A stretch of DNA of 64,000 nucleotides. Source: Luteococcus sp038433135 (GTDB lineage: Bacteria; Actinomycetota; Actinomycetes; Propionibacteriales; Propionibacteriaceae). The number at the start of each line of letters is the position of its first letter. Positions within the stretch are counted from its first letter, which is position 1. The position numbers and the translations under genes are program-made. The DNA is taken from the NCBI RefSeq assembly GCF_038433135.1, contig NZ_JBCDMV010000001.1, forward strand, positions 1 to 64,000, given 5' to 3'. Of this stretch, positions 31,447 through 39,993 are shown one piece after another. Below the pieces are notes generated by a model, which saw only the letters and a program-made list of their open reading frames with translations, searched no databases and was not told the DNA's origin.

Positions 31447-32528
31447 GTGCGGACACACCCGACGCAACCACGGCGGCCGAGCCTGTCGAGGCCGCATTGA
31501 CGGCCGATGACCGCACCCGACGCCGCTCCCTGGCGACCCGGCTGCTGGTGCGCCCGGAGATCGGCTCCCTGGTGGGCGGCCTGGCGATCATGGTCTTCTT
31601 CCTGGCCGTCGCCCCCAGCTTCCGGAACCTGGACAACATCGGCACGATCCTCTACCAGGCGTCGACGATCGGCCTGATGGCCGTCCCGATCGCGATGTTG
31701 ATGATCGGTGGCGAATTCGACCTGTCGGCCGGTGTGCTGGTCACCACCGCCGGGCTGGCCGCGGCGCTGCTGAGCTGGTGGTTCAACCTCAATGTCTGGG
31801 TGGGGGTGCTGCTGGCGCTGCTGGTCACCCTGGCAATCGGCCTGGTCAACGGCCTGTTGCTGGTGCGGACCAAGCTGCCCAGCTTCCTCACCACGCTGAG
31901 CACCTTCTTCGTGTTGCAAGGCGTCAACCTCGGTGTCACCCGGTGGGTCAGCGGCAATGTCTCGACGGCCGCGATCGACGACATGGCGGGCTGGGAATCG
32001 GCCCGCAAGGTCTTCGCCTCCCAGTTCGCGCTGCAGGTCGGCGGGCACAGCATCACGCTGCGGGTCACGCTGCTCTTCTGGCTACTGCTCACCATGCTGG
32101 GTGCGTGGATCATGCTGCGCACCCGGCAGGGCAACTGGGTGCTGGCCGTCGGCGGCGACGAGGCAGCGGCCCGCGCCTCGGGCGTGCCGGTGCGGCGCAC
32201 CAAGGTGGCGCTCTACCTCTTCGTCGCCTTCTGTGCCTGGCTCAGCGGGATGCACCTGCTGTTCGGTTACGGCGTCGTCCAGTCCGGTGAGGGCGTCGGC
32301 AAGGAGTTCATCTACATCATCGCCGCGGTGATCGGCGGTTGCCTGATGAACGGCGGCTTCGGTTCGGTGGTGGGTGCGTCCGTCGGTGCGCTGATCTATG
32401 GCATGACCCAGCTGGGCATCAACTACGCCGGCTGGAATCCGGACTGGTTCAAGACCTTCCTGGGCGTGATGCTGCTGGCCTCCACGTTGTTGAATGTCTG
32501 GCTGAAGCGAAAGGCGGAACAGCGATGA
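31443..32528 (+). CDS. ABC sugar permease, RbsC/FrcC type
   Basis: 361 residues. After a hydrophilic N-terminus it has eight to ten membrane segments; GGEFDLSAGVLVTTAGL and GGDEAAARASGVPVRRTKV are hallmarks of the RbsC family. ATG 31443 overlaps the preceding stop. The N-terminus (residues about 10-20) is encoded by the 19-base dispersed repeat at 31475-31493, so part of this tail seems derived from a repeat rather than being conserved sequence. Confidence 0.88.
   Translation: MSADTPDATTAAEPVEAALTADDRTRRRSLATRLLVRPEIGSLVGGLAIMVFFLAVAPSFRNLDNIGTILYQASTIGLMAVPIAMLMIGGEFDLSAGVLVTTAGLAAALLSWWFNLNVWVGVLLALLVTLAIGLVNGLLLVRTKLPSFLTTLSTFFVLQGVNLGVTRWVSGNVSTAAIDDMAGWESARKVFASQFALQVGGHSITLRVTLLFWLLLTMLGAWIMLRTRQGNWVLAVGGDEAAARASGVPVRRTKVALYLFVAFCAWLSGMHLLFGYGVVQSGEGVGKEFIYIIAAVIGGCLMNGGFGSVVGASVGALIYGMTQLGINYAGWNPDWFKTFLGVMLLASTLLNVWLKRKAEQR
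31475..31493 (+). repeat. 19-base dispersed repeat inside coding sequence
   Basis: GGCCGAGCCTGTCGAGGCC, identical to 34096-34114. It encodes part of the permease N-terminal tail (AEPVEA). Confidence 0.75.
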
Positions 32529-33406
32529 GTTCGACGACGGGCGGTCTCCCCACCCCGAACCCCTCCGCGGCCAACCACCCTCGCTCGTCCCTCGCTCGGG
32601 GGCCAGTCCCATCCACGGCCTCGGAGGGGTCCGGGGCTGGGGAGGCCGCGATCTTGGAACTCAAGGACGCGGGGAAGAGCTATGGGAATGTCGAGGCGCT
32701 GCGTGGGGTGAATCTGGTGGCCCGGGCCGGCGAGGTCACCTGCGTGCTGGGCGACAATGGTGCCGGCAAGTCGACGTTGATCAAGATCGTCTCCGGGCTG
32801 CACGAGCACTCGTCGGGCGAGCTGCTGGTCAACGGTGAGCCGACGCACTTCGGGTCGCCGCGTGACGCGCAGGCCGCCGGGATCGCGACGGTCTACCAGG
32901 ATCTGGCGCTGGCCCCGCTGATGGCGATCTGGCGCAACTTCTTCCTGGGCAATGAGCTCACCCGCAAGCCCTTCGGCCGGCTGGACATCGCCCGGATGAA
33001 GCAGATCACTGGCGAGGCTATGCGCCGGATGGGGATCGACATTCCGGATTTGGAGACTCCCGTCGGCTCGCTCTCTGGCGGGCAACGGCAGTGCGTCGCG
33101 ATTGCCCGGGCCGTGCACTTCGGCGCCAAGGTACTGGTGCTCGACGAGCCGACCGCCGCACTCGGCGTGAAGCAATCGGGCGTGGTGCTGCGCTACATCG
33201 CCAAGGCCCGCGAGGCCGGCGTCGCCGTGATCTTCATCACCCACAACCCGAACCACGCCTGGCTGGTGGGCGACCACTTCGTCGTGCTCAAACTGGGCCG
33301 GGTCAGCCTGGACGGCACCAAGAACCAGATCACACTGGACCAGCTGACCACCGAGATGGCCGGCGGCGCCGAGCTCGACGCCCTGGCGCACGAACTGCAG
33401 GGCTGA
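32525..33406 (+). CDS. ABC sugar transporter ATPase, single-domain FrcA type
   Basis: 293 residues with one nucleotide-binding domain: Walker A LGDNGAGKST, signature LSGGQRQCVAIARA, Walker B VLVLDEPTAAL, and switch His in FITHNPNHAW. RbsA-type proteins have two such domains; one domain is typical of fructose-type FrcA. ATG 32525 overlaps the permease stop. The family usually begins near residue 42 (ILELKDAGKSYG); the preceding 40 residues are low-complexity Pro/Ser and coincide with a near-perfect 20-base inverted repeat (32553-32636), so the extension looks inserted. Confidence 0.88.
   Translation: MSSTTGGLPTPNPSAANHPRSSLARGPVPSTASEGSGAGEAAILELKDAGKSYGNVEALRGVNLVARAGEVTCVLGDNGAGKSTLIKIVSGLHEHSSGELLVNGEPTHFGSPRDAQAAGIATVYQDLALAPLMAIWRNFFLGNELTRKPFGRLDIARMKQITGEAMRRMGIDIPDLETPVGSLSGGQRQCVAIARAVHFGAKVLVLDEPTAALGVKQSGVVLRYIAKAREAGVAVIFITHNPNHAWLVGDHFVVLKLGRVSLDGTKNQITLDQLTTEMAGGAELDALAHELQG
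32553..32636. repeat. Palindromic element inside the ATPase coding sequence
   Basis: Arms 32553-32572 and 32617-32636 are inverse complements at 18 of 20 positions, with a 44-base loop that contains CCCTCGCTCG twice. It is read in frame as about residues 10-38. Confidence 0.75.
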
Positions 33407-33414
33407 GCCTCTTC

Positions 33415-33488
33415 CGCACGTCGCTATGGTTCTTCGACGTCGCGACCCTAGCTAGGTCAGCGACGTCAAACAACCATCGCGACGTGCG
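33415..33488. repeat. 74-base nested hairpin after the ABC operon
   Basis: Successive perfect stems pair: CGCACGTCGC/GCGACGTGCG, ATGGTT/AACCAT, GACGTCGC/GCGACGTC and GACC/GGTC around CTAGCTA. About 28 base pairs are formed. It separates the ATPase stop (33406) from the MFS start (33515) and may be a terminator. Confidence 0.85.
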
Positions 33489-33514
33489 TCGCAGACCGTG
33501 GCACAGTTGACCGG

Positions 33515-34789
33515 GTGCGCGCTCCCTCCCTGTATCGACGGCTGTTCTGGCCGATCCTGGCCCCGTCGCTGCTGATCGGCGTGGCCGGTGGGGCGACCGT
33601 GCCGGTGCAGGTGCTGGCCGCCATGCAGCTGGGTGCCTCGGCTTCGTTGGCGGCGGCGATCGTCGCGATCGTCGGCGGGATCGGCCTGGCGACGACGGTG
33701 CATGCCGGCCGGTTGATCGACCGGCTGGGCGACAAGCGCGCGATGCTGCTGGCCACCGGGGTGATCACGGTCTTCACCGCCGTCACCATCGCCGCGCTGG
33801 TCTGGGGCGGGCGCGGGGCGCTGGCGCTGTTCATGGCCGCCGCCTTCGGCCGGGCACCCGCGATGAACATCTGGAGCCTGGCCCGTCAGGCTTACACCGC
33901 GGATCACGTAGGCCCCGACGAGGTGGGCCGGGCAATGACCGCGCTGGGTGGCACCATGCGGATCGGCAACCTGATCGGCCCGCTGGTGGGCGGTGTGCTG
34001 CTGCTCTGGCTGCCGTTGTGGAGCGTCTTCGTGCTGAGCGTGCTCTGCGCGGTGCTGGCCGTCGCGATCCTCTACCGCCCGGAAGCAGCCACGATGGCCG
34101 AGCCTGTCGAGGCCCCTTCCGCCCAACCCCTCGACAGGCTCGGGGACCACGCGACCACGACCGCCGAGCCTGTCGCGGCCTCCTCGCCCAGCGGCGTCCG
34201 CTGGAGCCGGGTGATCCTGGCGGGGATAGCCATCACCACCCTGGCCGTCGCCCGCGTCGCGCAGCCGGTGATCGTGCAGCTCTGGGGCGTGCACATTGGT
34301 CTGCATGAATCCACCATCTCGCTGGTGGTCGCCGCCGGTGCGGCAATCGAGATCATCCTGATGTTCCCCGGCGGCTACCTCAAGGACCGGCTGGGCCGGG
34401 CAATGATCCTGATCACCTGCTTGCTGATCTACGGCACCGGTTTCCTGCTGGTGGTGCCGTTCAGCGCCTGGTGGGGGCTGGTGGGCATGGTGCTGGCCGT
34501 CGTCGTGATGGCCGTCGGAAATGGTCTGGGGGCCGGGGTGAACATGACGATCGGCGCCGATCTGAGCCCCAGCCAGGGTCGCGGCCGCTTCCTGGGGGTC
34601 TGGGCGCTGTTCAGCAATGTGGGTGTGCTGGGCGGGCCGCTGCTGATCTCCCTGCTGGTGGCGACGGTCAGCGTCCAGGCGGCAGTGTTGGCGATCGGCG
34701 GGATCGCCGTCGCCGGTGCCGCGTGGATGACCGTCTTCGCTGGCCGGATCGGCCTGCCGAAGGGGATCGGCCGCACCACGCCAAGGTGA
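33515..34789 (+). CDS. MFS transporter
   Basis: 424 residues from GTG 33515, with twelve likely membrane segments. MFS loop motifs are visible: GRLIDRLGDKRAML between helices 2 and 3 and GGYLKDRLGRAMIL in the second half. The central loop between the two six-helix halves is extended by sequence encoded by three copies of a dispersed repeat (34096-34180). Substrate is unknown. No ribosome site precedes the start; CACAGT seven bases upstream may be a -10 for a leaderless message. It ends three bases from the convergent ackA gene. Confidence 0.8.
   Translation: MRAPSLYRRLFWPILAPSLLIGVAGGATVPVQVLAAMQLGASASLAAAIVAIVGGIGLATTVHAGRLIDRLGDKRAMLLATGVITVFTAVTIAALVWGGRGALALFMAAAFGRAPAMNIWSLARQAYTADHVGPDEVGRAMTALGGTMRIGNLIGPLVGGVLLLWLPLWSVFVLSVLCAVLAVAILYRPEAATMAEPVEAPSAQPLDRLGDHATTTAEPVAASSPSGVRWSRVILAGIAITTLAVARVAQPVIVQLWGVHIGLHESTISLVVAAGAAIEIILMFPGGYLKDRLGRAMILITCLLIYGTGFLLVVPFSAWWGLVGMVLAVVVMAVGNGLGAGVNMTIGADLSPSQGRGRFLGVWALFSNVGVLGGPLLISLLVATVSVQAAVLAIGGIAVAGAAWMTVFAGRIGLPKGIGRTTPR
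34096..34180. repeat. Cluster of three dispersed-repeat copies inside the MFS gene
   Basis: GGCCGAGCCTGTCGAGGCC (34096-34114) is followed by an inverted copy CCTCGACAGGCTCGG (34129-34143) and a third direct copy CGCCGAGCCTGTCGCGGCC (34162-34180). The first two form a 15-bp inverted repeat. They are translated as the central loop. Confidence 0.8.
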
Positions 34790-34792
34790 AGC

Positions 34793-35983
34793 TCAGGCGC
34801 TGATCGCCCTGATGGTCTCACGCACCATCGCCAGCTCCTCGTTGGTGGGGATCACCAGGATCTCGATCCTGGACTCCGGCGTGGAGATCCGGCGTGCCTG
34901 CTTGGAGCGCACCGCGTTCACCTCGTCGTCCAGCACGGCGCCGAAGTAGCCCAGCTTGTCCACCACGGCCTTGCGCACATCGGCGGCATTCTCACCGACG
35001 CCGGCGGTGAAGGTGATGCAGTCGATCCCCCCGAGGTGGGCGATGTAGTTGCCGATGTAGCCGACCAGTCGGTGGACGTAGACCTCCATGCCGATCTGGG
35101 CGTTCTCGTCACCCTGTTCGATCAGCGCAGCAATGTCGCGCATGTCCGTCTTGCCGGTCAGGCCGAGCATGCCGGAACGTTTGTTGAGCAGGGAATCCAC
35201 CTCGGCGACGGTCAGGTTCATCTCACGGCCCAGGTAGGCGTGCAGGCCGGGGTCGACGTCGCCGGAGCGGGTACCCATCACCAGGCCCTGCAGCGGGGTG
35301 AGGCCCATCGACGTCTCGATCGGGTGCCCGCCGTCGATGGCGGAGACCGAGGCGCCATTGCCCAGGTGGCAGACAATCTGCTTCAACTCGGAGATGTCTC
35401 GCCCCAGGAATTCGGCGGCCTGGCCGCTGACGTACTGGTGCGAGGTGCCGTGGAAGCCGTAGCGGCGGATCTGGTGCTCGTGCGCCAGCTGCTGGTCGAT
35501 CGCGTAGGTGTAGGCGGCGCGCGGCAGCTCGGCGAAGAAGGCCGTGTCGAAGACGGCGACGTGCGGCACATTGGGCAGGATCTCCCGGGCGGCACGGATA
35601 CCGGCGATGCCGGGCGGGTTGTGCAGCGGGGCCAGGCCGGAGAGCTGCACCAGCTTGTCGATGACGGCCTGGGTGATGATGGTGGTGGAGTTGAACTCGG
35701 TGCCGCCGTGCACGGTGCGGTGGCCGACGGCGACGGCCTCGGTGATGTCCGGGCCGTGGTTGTCGAACATCTTCACCACGGCGGCGATCGCCTCGGTGTG
35801 GCTGGGGAAATAGGTGGAATCGTGGAATTCCTCGCCGTCCACCTCGTGGTCAATGGTGCCGGGCGTCGGCTCACCAACCTTCTGCACGAGGCCCACGGCC
35901 ATCACGTCTTCGGTATCAGCGTCGATCATTTGGTACTTGATGCTGGACGATCCGCAGTTGAGCAGCAGGATGGGCTTCGGCAT
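34793..35983 (-). CDS. ackA: Acetate kinase
   Basis: 396 residues, the normal length. ILLLNCGSSSIKYQMI is the N-terminal ASKHA phosphate motif; VGHRTVHGG, the APLHNPP loop, VFDTAFF, RYGFHGTSH and LGNGAS follow in order. It interconverts acetate plus ATP and acetyl phosphate plus ADP in the cytoplasm, working with Pta encoded two kilobases away. A TAGGCT box lies six bases before ATG 35983 with no ribosome site, so the message is probably leaderless. The accD-like gene lies between ackA and pta on the opposite strand. Confidence 0.96.
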   Translation of the reverse strand: MPKPILLLNCGSSSIKYQMIDADTEDVMAVGLVQKVGEPTPGTIDHEVDGEEFHDSTYFPSHTEAIAAVVKMFDNHGPDITEAVAVGHRTVHGGTEFNSTTIITQAVIDKLVQLSGLAPLHNPPGIAGIRAAREILPNVPHVAVFDTAFFAELPRAAYTYAIDQQLAHEHQIRRYGFHGTSHQYVSGQAAEFLGRDISELKQIVCHLGNGASVSAIDGGHPIETSMGLTPLQGLVMGTRSGDVDPGLHAYLGREMNLTVAEVDSLLNKRSGMLGLTGKTDMRDIAALIEQGDENAQIGMEVYVHRLVGYIGNYIAHLGGIDCITFTAGVGENAADVRKAVVDKLGYFGAVLDDEVNAVRSKQARRISTPESRIEILVIPTNEELAMVRETIRAISA

Positions 35984-35989
35984 GGCGCC

Positions 35990-35995
35990 AGCCTA
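35990..35995 (-). promoter_or_regulatory. -10 box for leaderless ackA
   Basis: TAGGCT on the minus strand ends six bases before ATG 35983. A CGATCCCGGG-type hairpin at 36001-36029 lies just upstream. Confidence 0.6.
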
Positions 35996-36000
35996 TCGGG

Positions 36001-36029
36001 CGATCCCGGGGCAATTGACCCGGGGATCG
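36001..36029. repeat. Hairpin between ackA and the carboxyltransferase gene
   Basis: CGATCCCGGG (36001-36010) pairs with CCCGGGGATCG (36019-36029) with one bulged base and an eight-base loop. It sits in the divergent promoter region, so a regulatory role is as likely as termination. Confidence 0.55.
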
Positions 36030-36159
36030 CCGTGAGTGGAGGTGGGGGGCAGAGCCACGGTGCCGACCAAGGGGTGGCACGGGGCTGTTGGTGGACGGGA
36101 CGGTCCAATAACTTTGAATCAGCGAGACGACGGCGTCCCGCGTCGAAGGAGTCATGTCG

Positions 36160-37647
36160 ATGTCCAAGCGTCTCACCGCCACCGAATTCGTCCAGACCGT
36201 CGTCGATGAGGGCAGCTTCGTCCACTGGGGGCTGCCGCTGGAGAACCCCGAAGACCCGGATTATGCCGCCGAACTGGCCGCGGCCCGGGAGAAGACCGGT
36301 CTGGATGAGGCGGTGCTGACCGGCGAGGCCACCCTGGACGGTCATCGGGTTGCCCTGGTGGTGGGGGAATTCCGCTTCCTGGGCGGCTCGATCGGGCACG
36401 CCGCCAGCGATCTGGTGCTGCACGCCGTCGACCGTGCCACGGCCGAACGGATCCCGCTGTTGGCCGCGCCCTGCTCTGGCGGCACACGGATGCAGGAGGG
36501 CACCGCCGCCTTCGTGCAGATGGTCAAGATCGGCCAGGCGGTGCAGGCACACCGTCACGCCGGACTGGTCTATCTGGTGCACCTGCGGCACCCCACCACC
36601 GGCGGGGTGCTGGCGTCCTGGGGTTCGCTGGGCCAGTACACGACGGCCGAACCCGGCGCACTGGTGGGCTTCCTGGGGCCACGTGCGCAGGAGGCGATCG
36701 CCGGGGAGATGATCCCGGAGGGGATCCAGCGCGCCGAGAACCTGCAGGAGCGGGGGATCATCGACGCCGTCGTGCCCAATGACGAGTTGCGGGCAGTCTG
36801 GGCCCGGCTGCTGGCCGCGGCCGGCGCGCCCCGCGTCGGGCCCAAGCTGGTGCGCCGCGAGGCCTCCCACCTGGCCGAGGAAGCCGATCCCTGGGAGTCC
36901 GTCCAGGCCACCCGGCACACTGCCCGGCCAGGGCTGGTGGATCTGGCGCACTACGAGTGCACGGACATGGTCTGGTTCAGCGGCACGGGCGACGGTCAGG
37001 TGGACCCAGCGGTGCGCGTCGGGCTGGCCAAGTTCCGTGACATTCCGTGCGTGTGGGTCGGGCATGACCGCTCCGCCAGCCACGGTGAACCGCTCTCCCC
37101 GGCCGGGCTCCGGCTGGCCCGACGGGGATTCCGGTTGGCCGACGAACTGAACCTGCCCGTGGTCAGCATCATCGACACACCCGGCGCGGCGTTGACCCAG
37201 CAGGCCGAGGAGATGGCGCTGGCCGGGGAGATCGCCCGCACTTTGGGTTGGCTGGCGGACCTGCCGGTGCCCACCGTCTCGGTGATCCTGGGGCAGGGCG
37301 GTGGGGGTGCGGCCCTGGCTATGCTCCCGGCCGACCGCATGCTGTGTGCGGGCAAGGGCTGGCTCGCGCCGCTGCCGCCCGAGGGCGCCAGCGCCATCGT
37401 GCACCGCAATGCGCACATGGCCGCCGAGATGTCGCGTCGCCAAGGGCTGGGCGCCCATGACCTGCAGCGCGACGGCGTGGTGGACGAGGTGGTCGGCGAG
37501 CCCGATGAGATGTCCGGCGGCGGGGCCGAGGTCTTCTGTCACTCCGTGGGCGAGGCCGTGGCGCACCACCTGCAGGAGCTCCTGGACATGCCTGACGACC
37601 AGCGCCTGGCCCGACGCCGGGAACGCTTCCGCAGCATGGGTCGCTGA
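36160..37647 (+). CDS. Fused acyl-CoA carboxyltransferase (AccD-AccA type, AccD3-like)
   Basis: 495 residues. I choose ATG 36160 because GAAGGAG (36145-36151) is eight bases upstream; ATG 36154 in frame is too close. The N-terminal half is AccD-like without the zinc ribbon (GSIGHAASDLVLHAVDRA, APCSGGTRMQEG) and the C-terminal half is AccA-like (VVSIIDTPGA, VSVILGQGGGGAALAM, LPPEGASAIVHR). The fused architecture matches actinomycete AccD3-type proteins. With biotinylated carrier it would transfer CO2 to acetyl-CoA to make malonyl-CoA. Biotin carboxylase genes are not in the window. Its place between ackA and pta suggests a link to acetate-derived acetyl-CoA. Confidence 0.85.
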   Translation: MSKRLTATEFVQTVVDEGSFVHWGLPLENPEDPDYAAELAAAREKTGLDEAVLTGEATLDGHRVALVVGEFRFLGGSIGHAASDLVLHAVDRATAERIPLLAAPCSGGTRMQEGTAAFVQMVKIGQAVQAHRHAGLVYLVHLRHPTTGGVLASWGSLGQYTTAEPGALVGFLGPRAQEAIAGEMIPEGIQRAENLQERGIIDAVVPNDELRAVWARLLAAAGAPRVGPKLVRREASHLAEEADPWESVQATRHTARPGLVDLAHYECTDMVWFSGTGDGQVDPAVRVGLAKFRDIPCVWVGHDRSASHGEPLSPAGLRLARRGFRLADELNLPVVSIIDTPGAALTQQAEEMALAGEIARTLGWLADLPVPTVSVILGQGGGGAALAMLPADRMLCAGKGWLAPLPPEGASAIVHRNAHMAAEMSRRQGLGAHDLQRDGVVDEVVGEPDEMSGGGAEVFCHSVGEAVAHHLQELLDMPDDQRLARRRERFRSMGR

Positions 37648-37771
37648 AAGTCTGGCGCAGTCGTCGGCCGCCACTCGTCGGCAGGCTCACGATCTGCCAG
37701 TGAGGCCTCTCGCCTGAGCGCTTCGACCCGCACAGTGCACCGTGACAGCGTCCAGCCACCTGGGGGTGAAA

Positions 37772-37822
37772 AAGCCCCTCGACGGGATCGGGGACAGGGT
37801 CCCGTCACCCGTCGAGGGGCTT
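37772..37822. terminator. Strong bidirectional terminator
   Basis: AAGCCCCTCGACGG (37772-37785) pairs perfectly with CCGTCGAGGGGCTT (37809-37822); an inner GGGAC/GTCCC stem is also present. It lies between convergent genes, and the A tract (GAAAAA) to the left gives a T tract for the minus-strand pta transcript. Confidence 0.88.
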
Positions 37823-37835
37823 GGTCAGAGCTGGC

Positions 37836-39929
37836 TCAAGCCTGACGCAGCGGCGAACCCGCACCGGCCGGGCGCTCCTGCGCCTGGATGGCGGTGATCG
37901 CCACGGTGCTGACGATGTCGTCCACCGTCGCACCACGCGAGAGGTCGTTGACCGCGCAGTTCAGACCCTGCAGGGCGGGACCGACGGCGATTGCGCCGGA
38001 GGTCCGCTGCACGGCCTTGTAGGTGTTGTTGCCGGTGTTCAGATCCGGGAAGATCAACACGGTCGCCTGGCCCGCCACCTCGGAGCCGGGCATCTTCTTC
38101 TTGCCGACGCCGGGATCAACCGCGGCGTCGAACTGGATCGGGCCCTCGATCAGCAGGTCGGGACGGGCCGCCTTGGCCAACGCCGTCGCCTCGCGCACCT
38201 TGTCGACGTCGGGGCCGGAGCCGGACTCACCGGTGGAGTAACTGAGCATCGCCACCTTGGGCTCGATGCCGAAGGCCTTGGCGGTGTCGGCGGAGCTGAT
38301 CGCGATGTCGGCCAGCTGCTCGGCATTCGGGTTCGGGTTGACGGCGCAGTCGCCGTAGACCATCACCTTGTCCGGCATGCACATCAGGAAGGAGCTGGAG
38401 ACCACCTTGATGCCCGGCTTGGTCTTGATGAACTCCAGGCTGGGGCGGATGGTGTTGGCGGTGGTGTTCACCGCACCGGAGACCATGCCGTCGGCCATCC
38501 CGAAGTGCACCATCATGGTGCCGAAGTAGGACAGGTCGGCCATCTTCTCCTTGGCTTGCTCGAAGGTGACCCCCTTCTTCGCGCGCAGCTTGGCGTACTC
38601 ACCGGCGAACTGGTTGAGCAGCTCGTCGTCGGTGGGGTCGATGATCTTGGCTTTGGAGAGGTCGATCTTCAGCTTGCGGGCGCGCTTGTTGATGGTCAGC
38701 GAATCGCCCAGCAGGACGATCTGGGCCACATTGCGCTCCAGGATCGTGGCCGCCGACTCCAGGATGCGGTCATCCTGGGATTCGGGCAGCACGATGGTGC
38801 GCACGTCGCTGCGGGCCTGCGCCATGATCTGGTTCTCGAACATCAGCGGGGTGCGCAGGTTCGAGCTGTGCCGGCCGAGCGAATCCAGCAGCTGCGCGAC
38901 GTTGACATTGTCCGCAAAGAGCTTGCGGCTGATCTCCATCTTGCGCGGCGAACTGGTGCGGGCGCCCTCCAGTCGGGAGAGCTGCTGGGCCGTCTCGTAG
39001 GTGGTGGTCTGCACGGTGCAGATCGGCAGCCGGGCGTCGATGCTGCTGAGCAGGGTGCGGACATTGGCCGGGATGTCGTAGCCACCGGTCAGCACCACGG
39101 CCGCCAGATCCGGGAAGGAGCTGGAGCGGTGGGCCAGCACCAGCCCGGGCAGCAGATCCACTCGGTCTGCCGGCATCACGACGGTGTGGTCGTTCTGCAT
39201 GCGGTTCAGCAGGTTGGGCAGGGTCATGCCGGCCACGGTGATGCCCAGCGACTCCTTGCTCAGCTCGCGCTGGCTGCCCAGCCACAGGTCGGCCTTCAGT
39301 GCATCCACCTGCATCCCGACGGTGGGCGCGGCCAGCAGGCTGGTCTCGGGCAGCACTCCGGTGACCAGGTCGCCGCGGATGCCGGCCAGGGCGATCCGGG
39401 CCTCGTCGGCCAGCTCGGGGGCAATCCGGGTGGCGATCACCGCGAAGATCGAATTGTGCGCGCGCTCGAACTCGGCCAGGCCCACCTCGGCGGAGCGACG
39501 GGCCTCGTCGACGGTGCGGTTCTTGCCGCGCACGGCCAGCAGCACCGGCGCGTTCAGGTTGGCGGCCACCCGGGCGTTGAAGTTCATCTCGATCGGCGCC
39601 GACACGTCCGCGTAGTCGGAGCCGACGATCACCAGCGCGTCGTAGCGCTTGCGCAGGAATTCGTAGCGGTTGACGATCGTCGTCATCGCCTCGTCCGGAT
39701 CGGCGGCGAATTCGGCATAGCTGATACCGATGGCGTCGTCATAGGACTGCGGGACCGCCTCGTGGGCGATCAGCGTGCGGGTGACGATGTCATCCTCGGA
39801 TGACTTCACCAGGGGGCGGAAGACGCCCACGGAGTTGACGGTACGGGCTAGGGCTTCGACAAGGCCGAGCGCAATCGTGCTCTTGCCGACACCACCCTCG
39901 GAGGACGCGATGTATACGGCTTTGGTCAC
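37836..39929 (-). CDS. pta: Phosphate acetyltransferase, long form
   Basis: 697 residues: an N-terminal BioD/CobQ-like P-loop domain (YIASSEGGVGKSTIALGLVE), a central DRTGG domain and the C-terminal catalytic PTA domain (LPESQDDRILESAATI, MVSGAVNTTANTIRPSLEF, MLSYSTGESGSG, LIFPDLNTGNNTYKAVQR). It converts acetyl-CoA and phosphate to acetyl phosphate and CoA, paired with AckA. GTG 39929 is preceded by TAGGGT at six bases and no ribosome site, so it is probably leaderless like ackA. Confidence 0.96.
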   Translation of the reverse strand: MTKAVYIASSEGGVGKSTIALGLVEALARTVNSVGVFRPLVKSSEDDIVTRTLIAHEAVPQSYDDAIGISYAEFAADPDEAMTTIVNRYEFLRKRYDALVIVGSDYADVSAPIEMNFNARVAANLNAPVLLAVRGKNRTVDEARRSAEVGLAEFERAHNSIFAVIATRIAPELADEARIALAGIRGDLVTGVLPETSLLAAPTVGMQVDALKADLWLGSQRELSKESLGITVAGMTLPNLLNRMQNDHTVVMPADRVDLLPGLVLAHRSSSFPDLAAVVLTGGYDIPANVRTLLSSIDARLPICTVQTTTYETAQQLSRLEGARTSSPRKMEISRKLFADNVNVAQLLDSLGRHSSNLRTPLMFENQIMAQARSDVRTIVLPESQDDRILESAATILERNVAQIVLLGDSLTINKRARKLKIDLSKAKIIDPTDDELLNQFAGEYAKLRAKKGVTFEQAKEKMADLSYFGTMMVHFGMADGMVSGAVNTTANTIRPSLEFIKTKPGIKVVSSSFLMCMPDKVMVYGDCAVNPNPNAEQLADIAISSADTAKAFGIEPKVAMLSYSTGESGSGPDVDKVREATALAKAARPDLLIEGPIQFDAAVDPGVGKKKMPGSEVAGQATVLIFPDLNTGNNTYKAVQRTSGAIAVGPALQGLNCAVNDLSRGATVDDIVSTVAITAIQAQERPAGAGSPLRQA

Positions 39930-39935
39930 ACTGCG

Positions 39936-39941
39936 ACCCTA
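39936..39941 (-). promoter_or_regulatory. -10 box for leaderless pta
   Basis: TAGGGT on the minus strand ends six bases before GTG 39929. Confidence 0.55.
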
Positions 39942-39993
39942 CCCCCGTCGGGTAGCTCGTGGGAACGCGGGAGGCCTGCCCGCCGACGACGGG

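Noticed and set aside
37821..39803. 660-residue plus-strand ORF opposite pta
   Set aside because: Shadow frame; pta on the minus strand has full family motifs and length.
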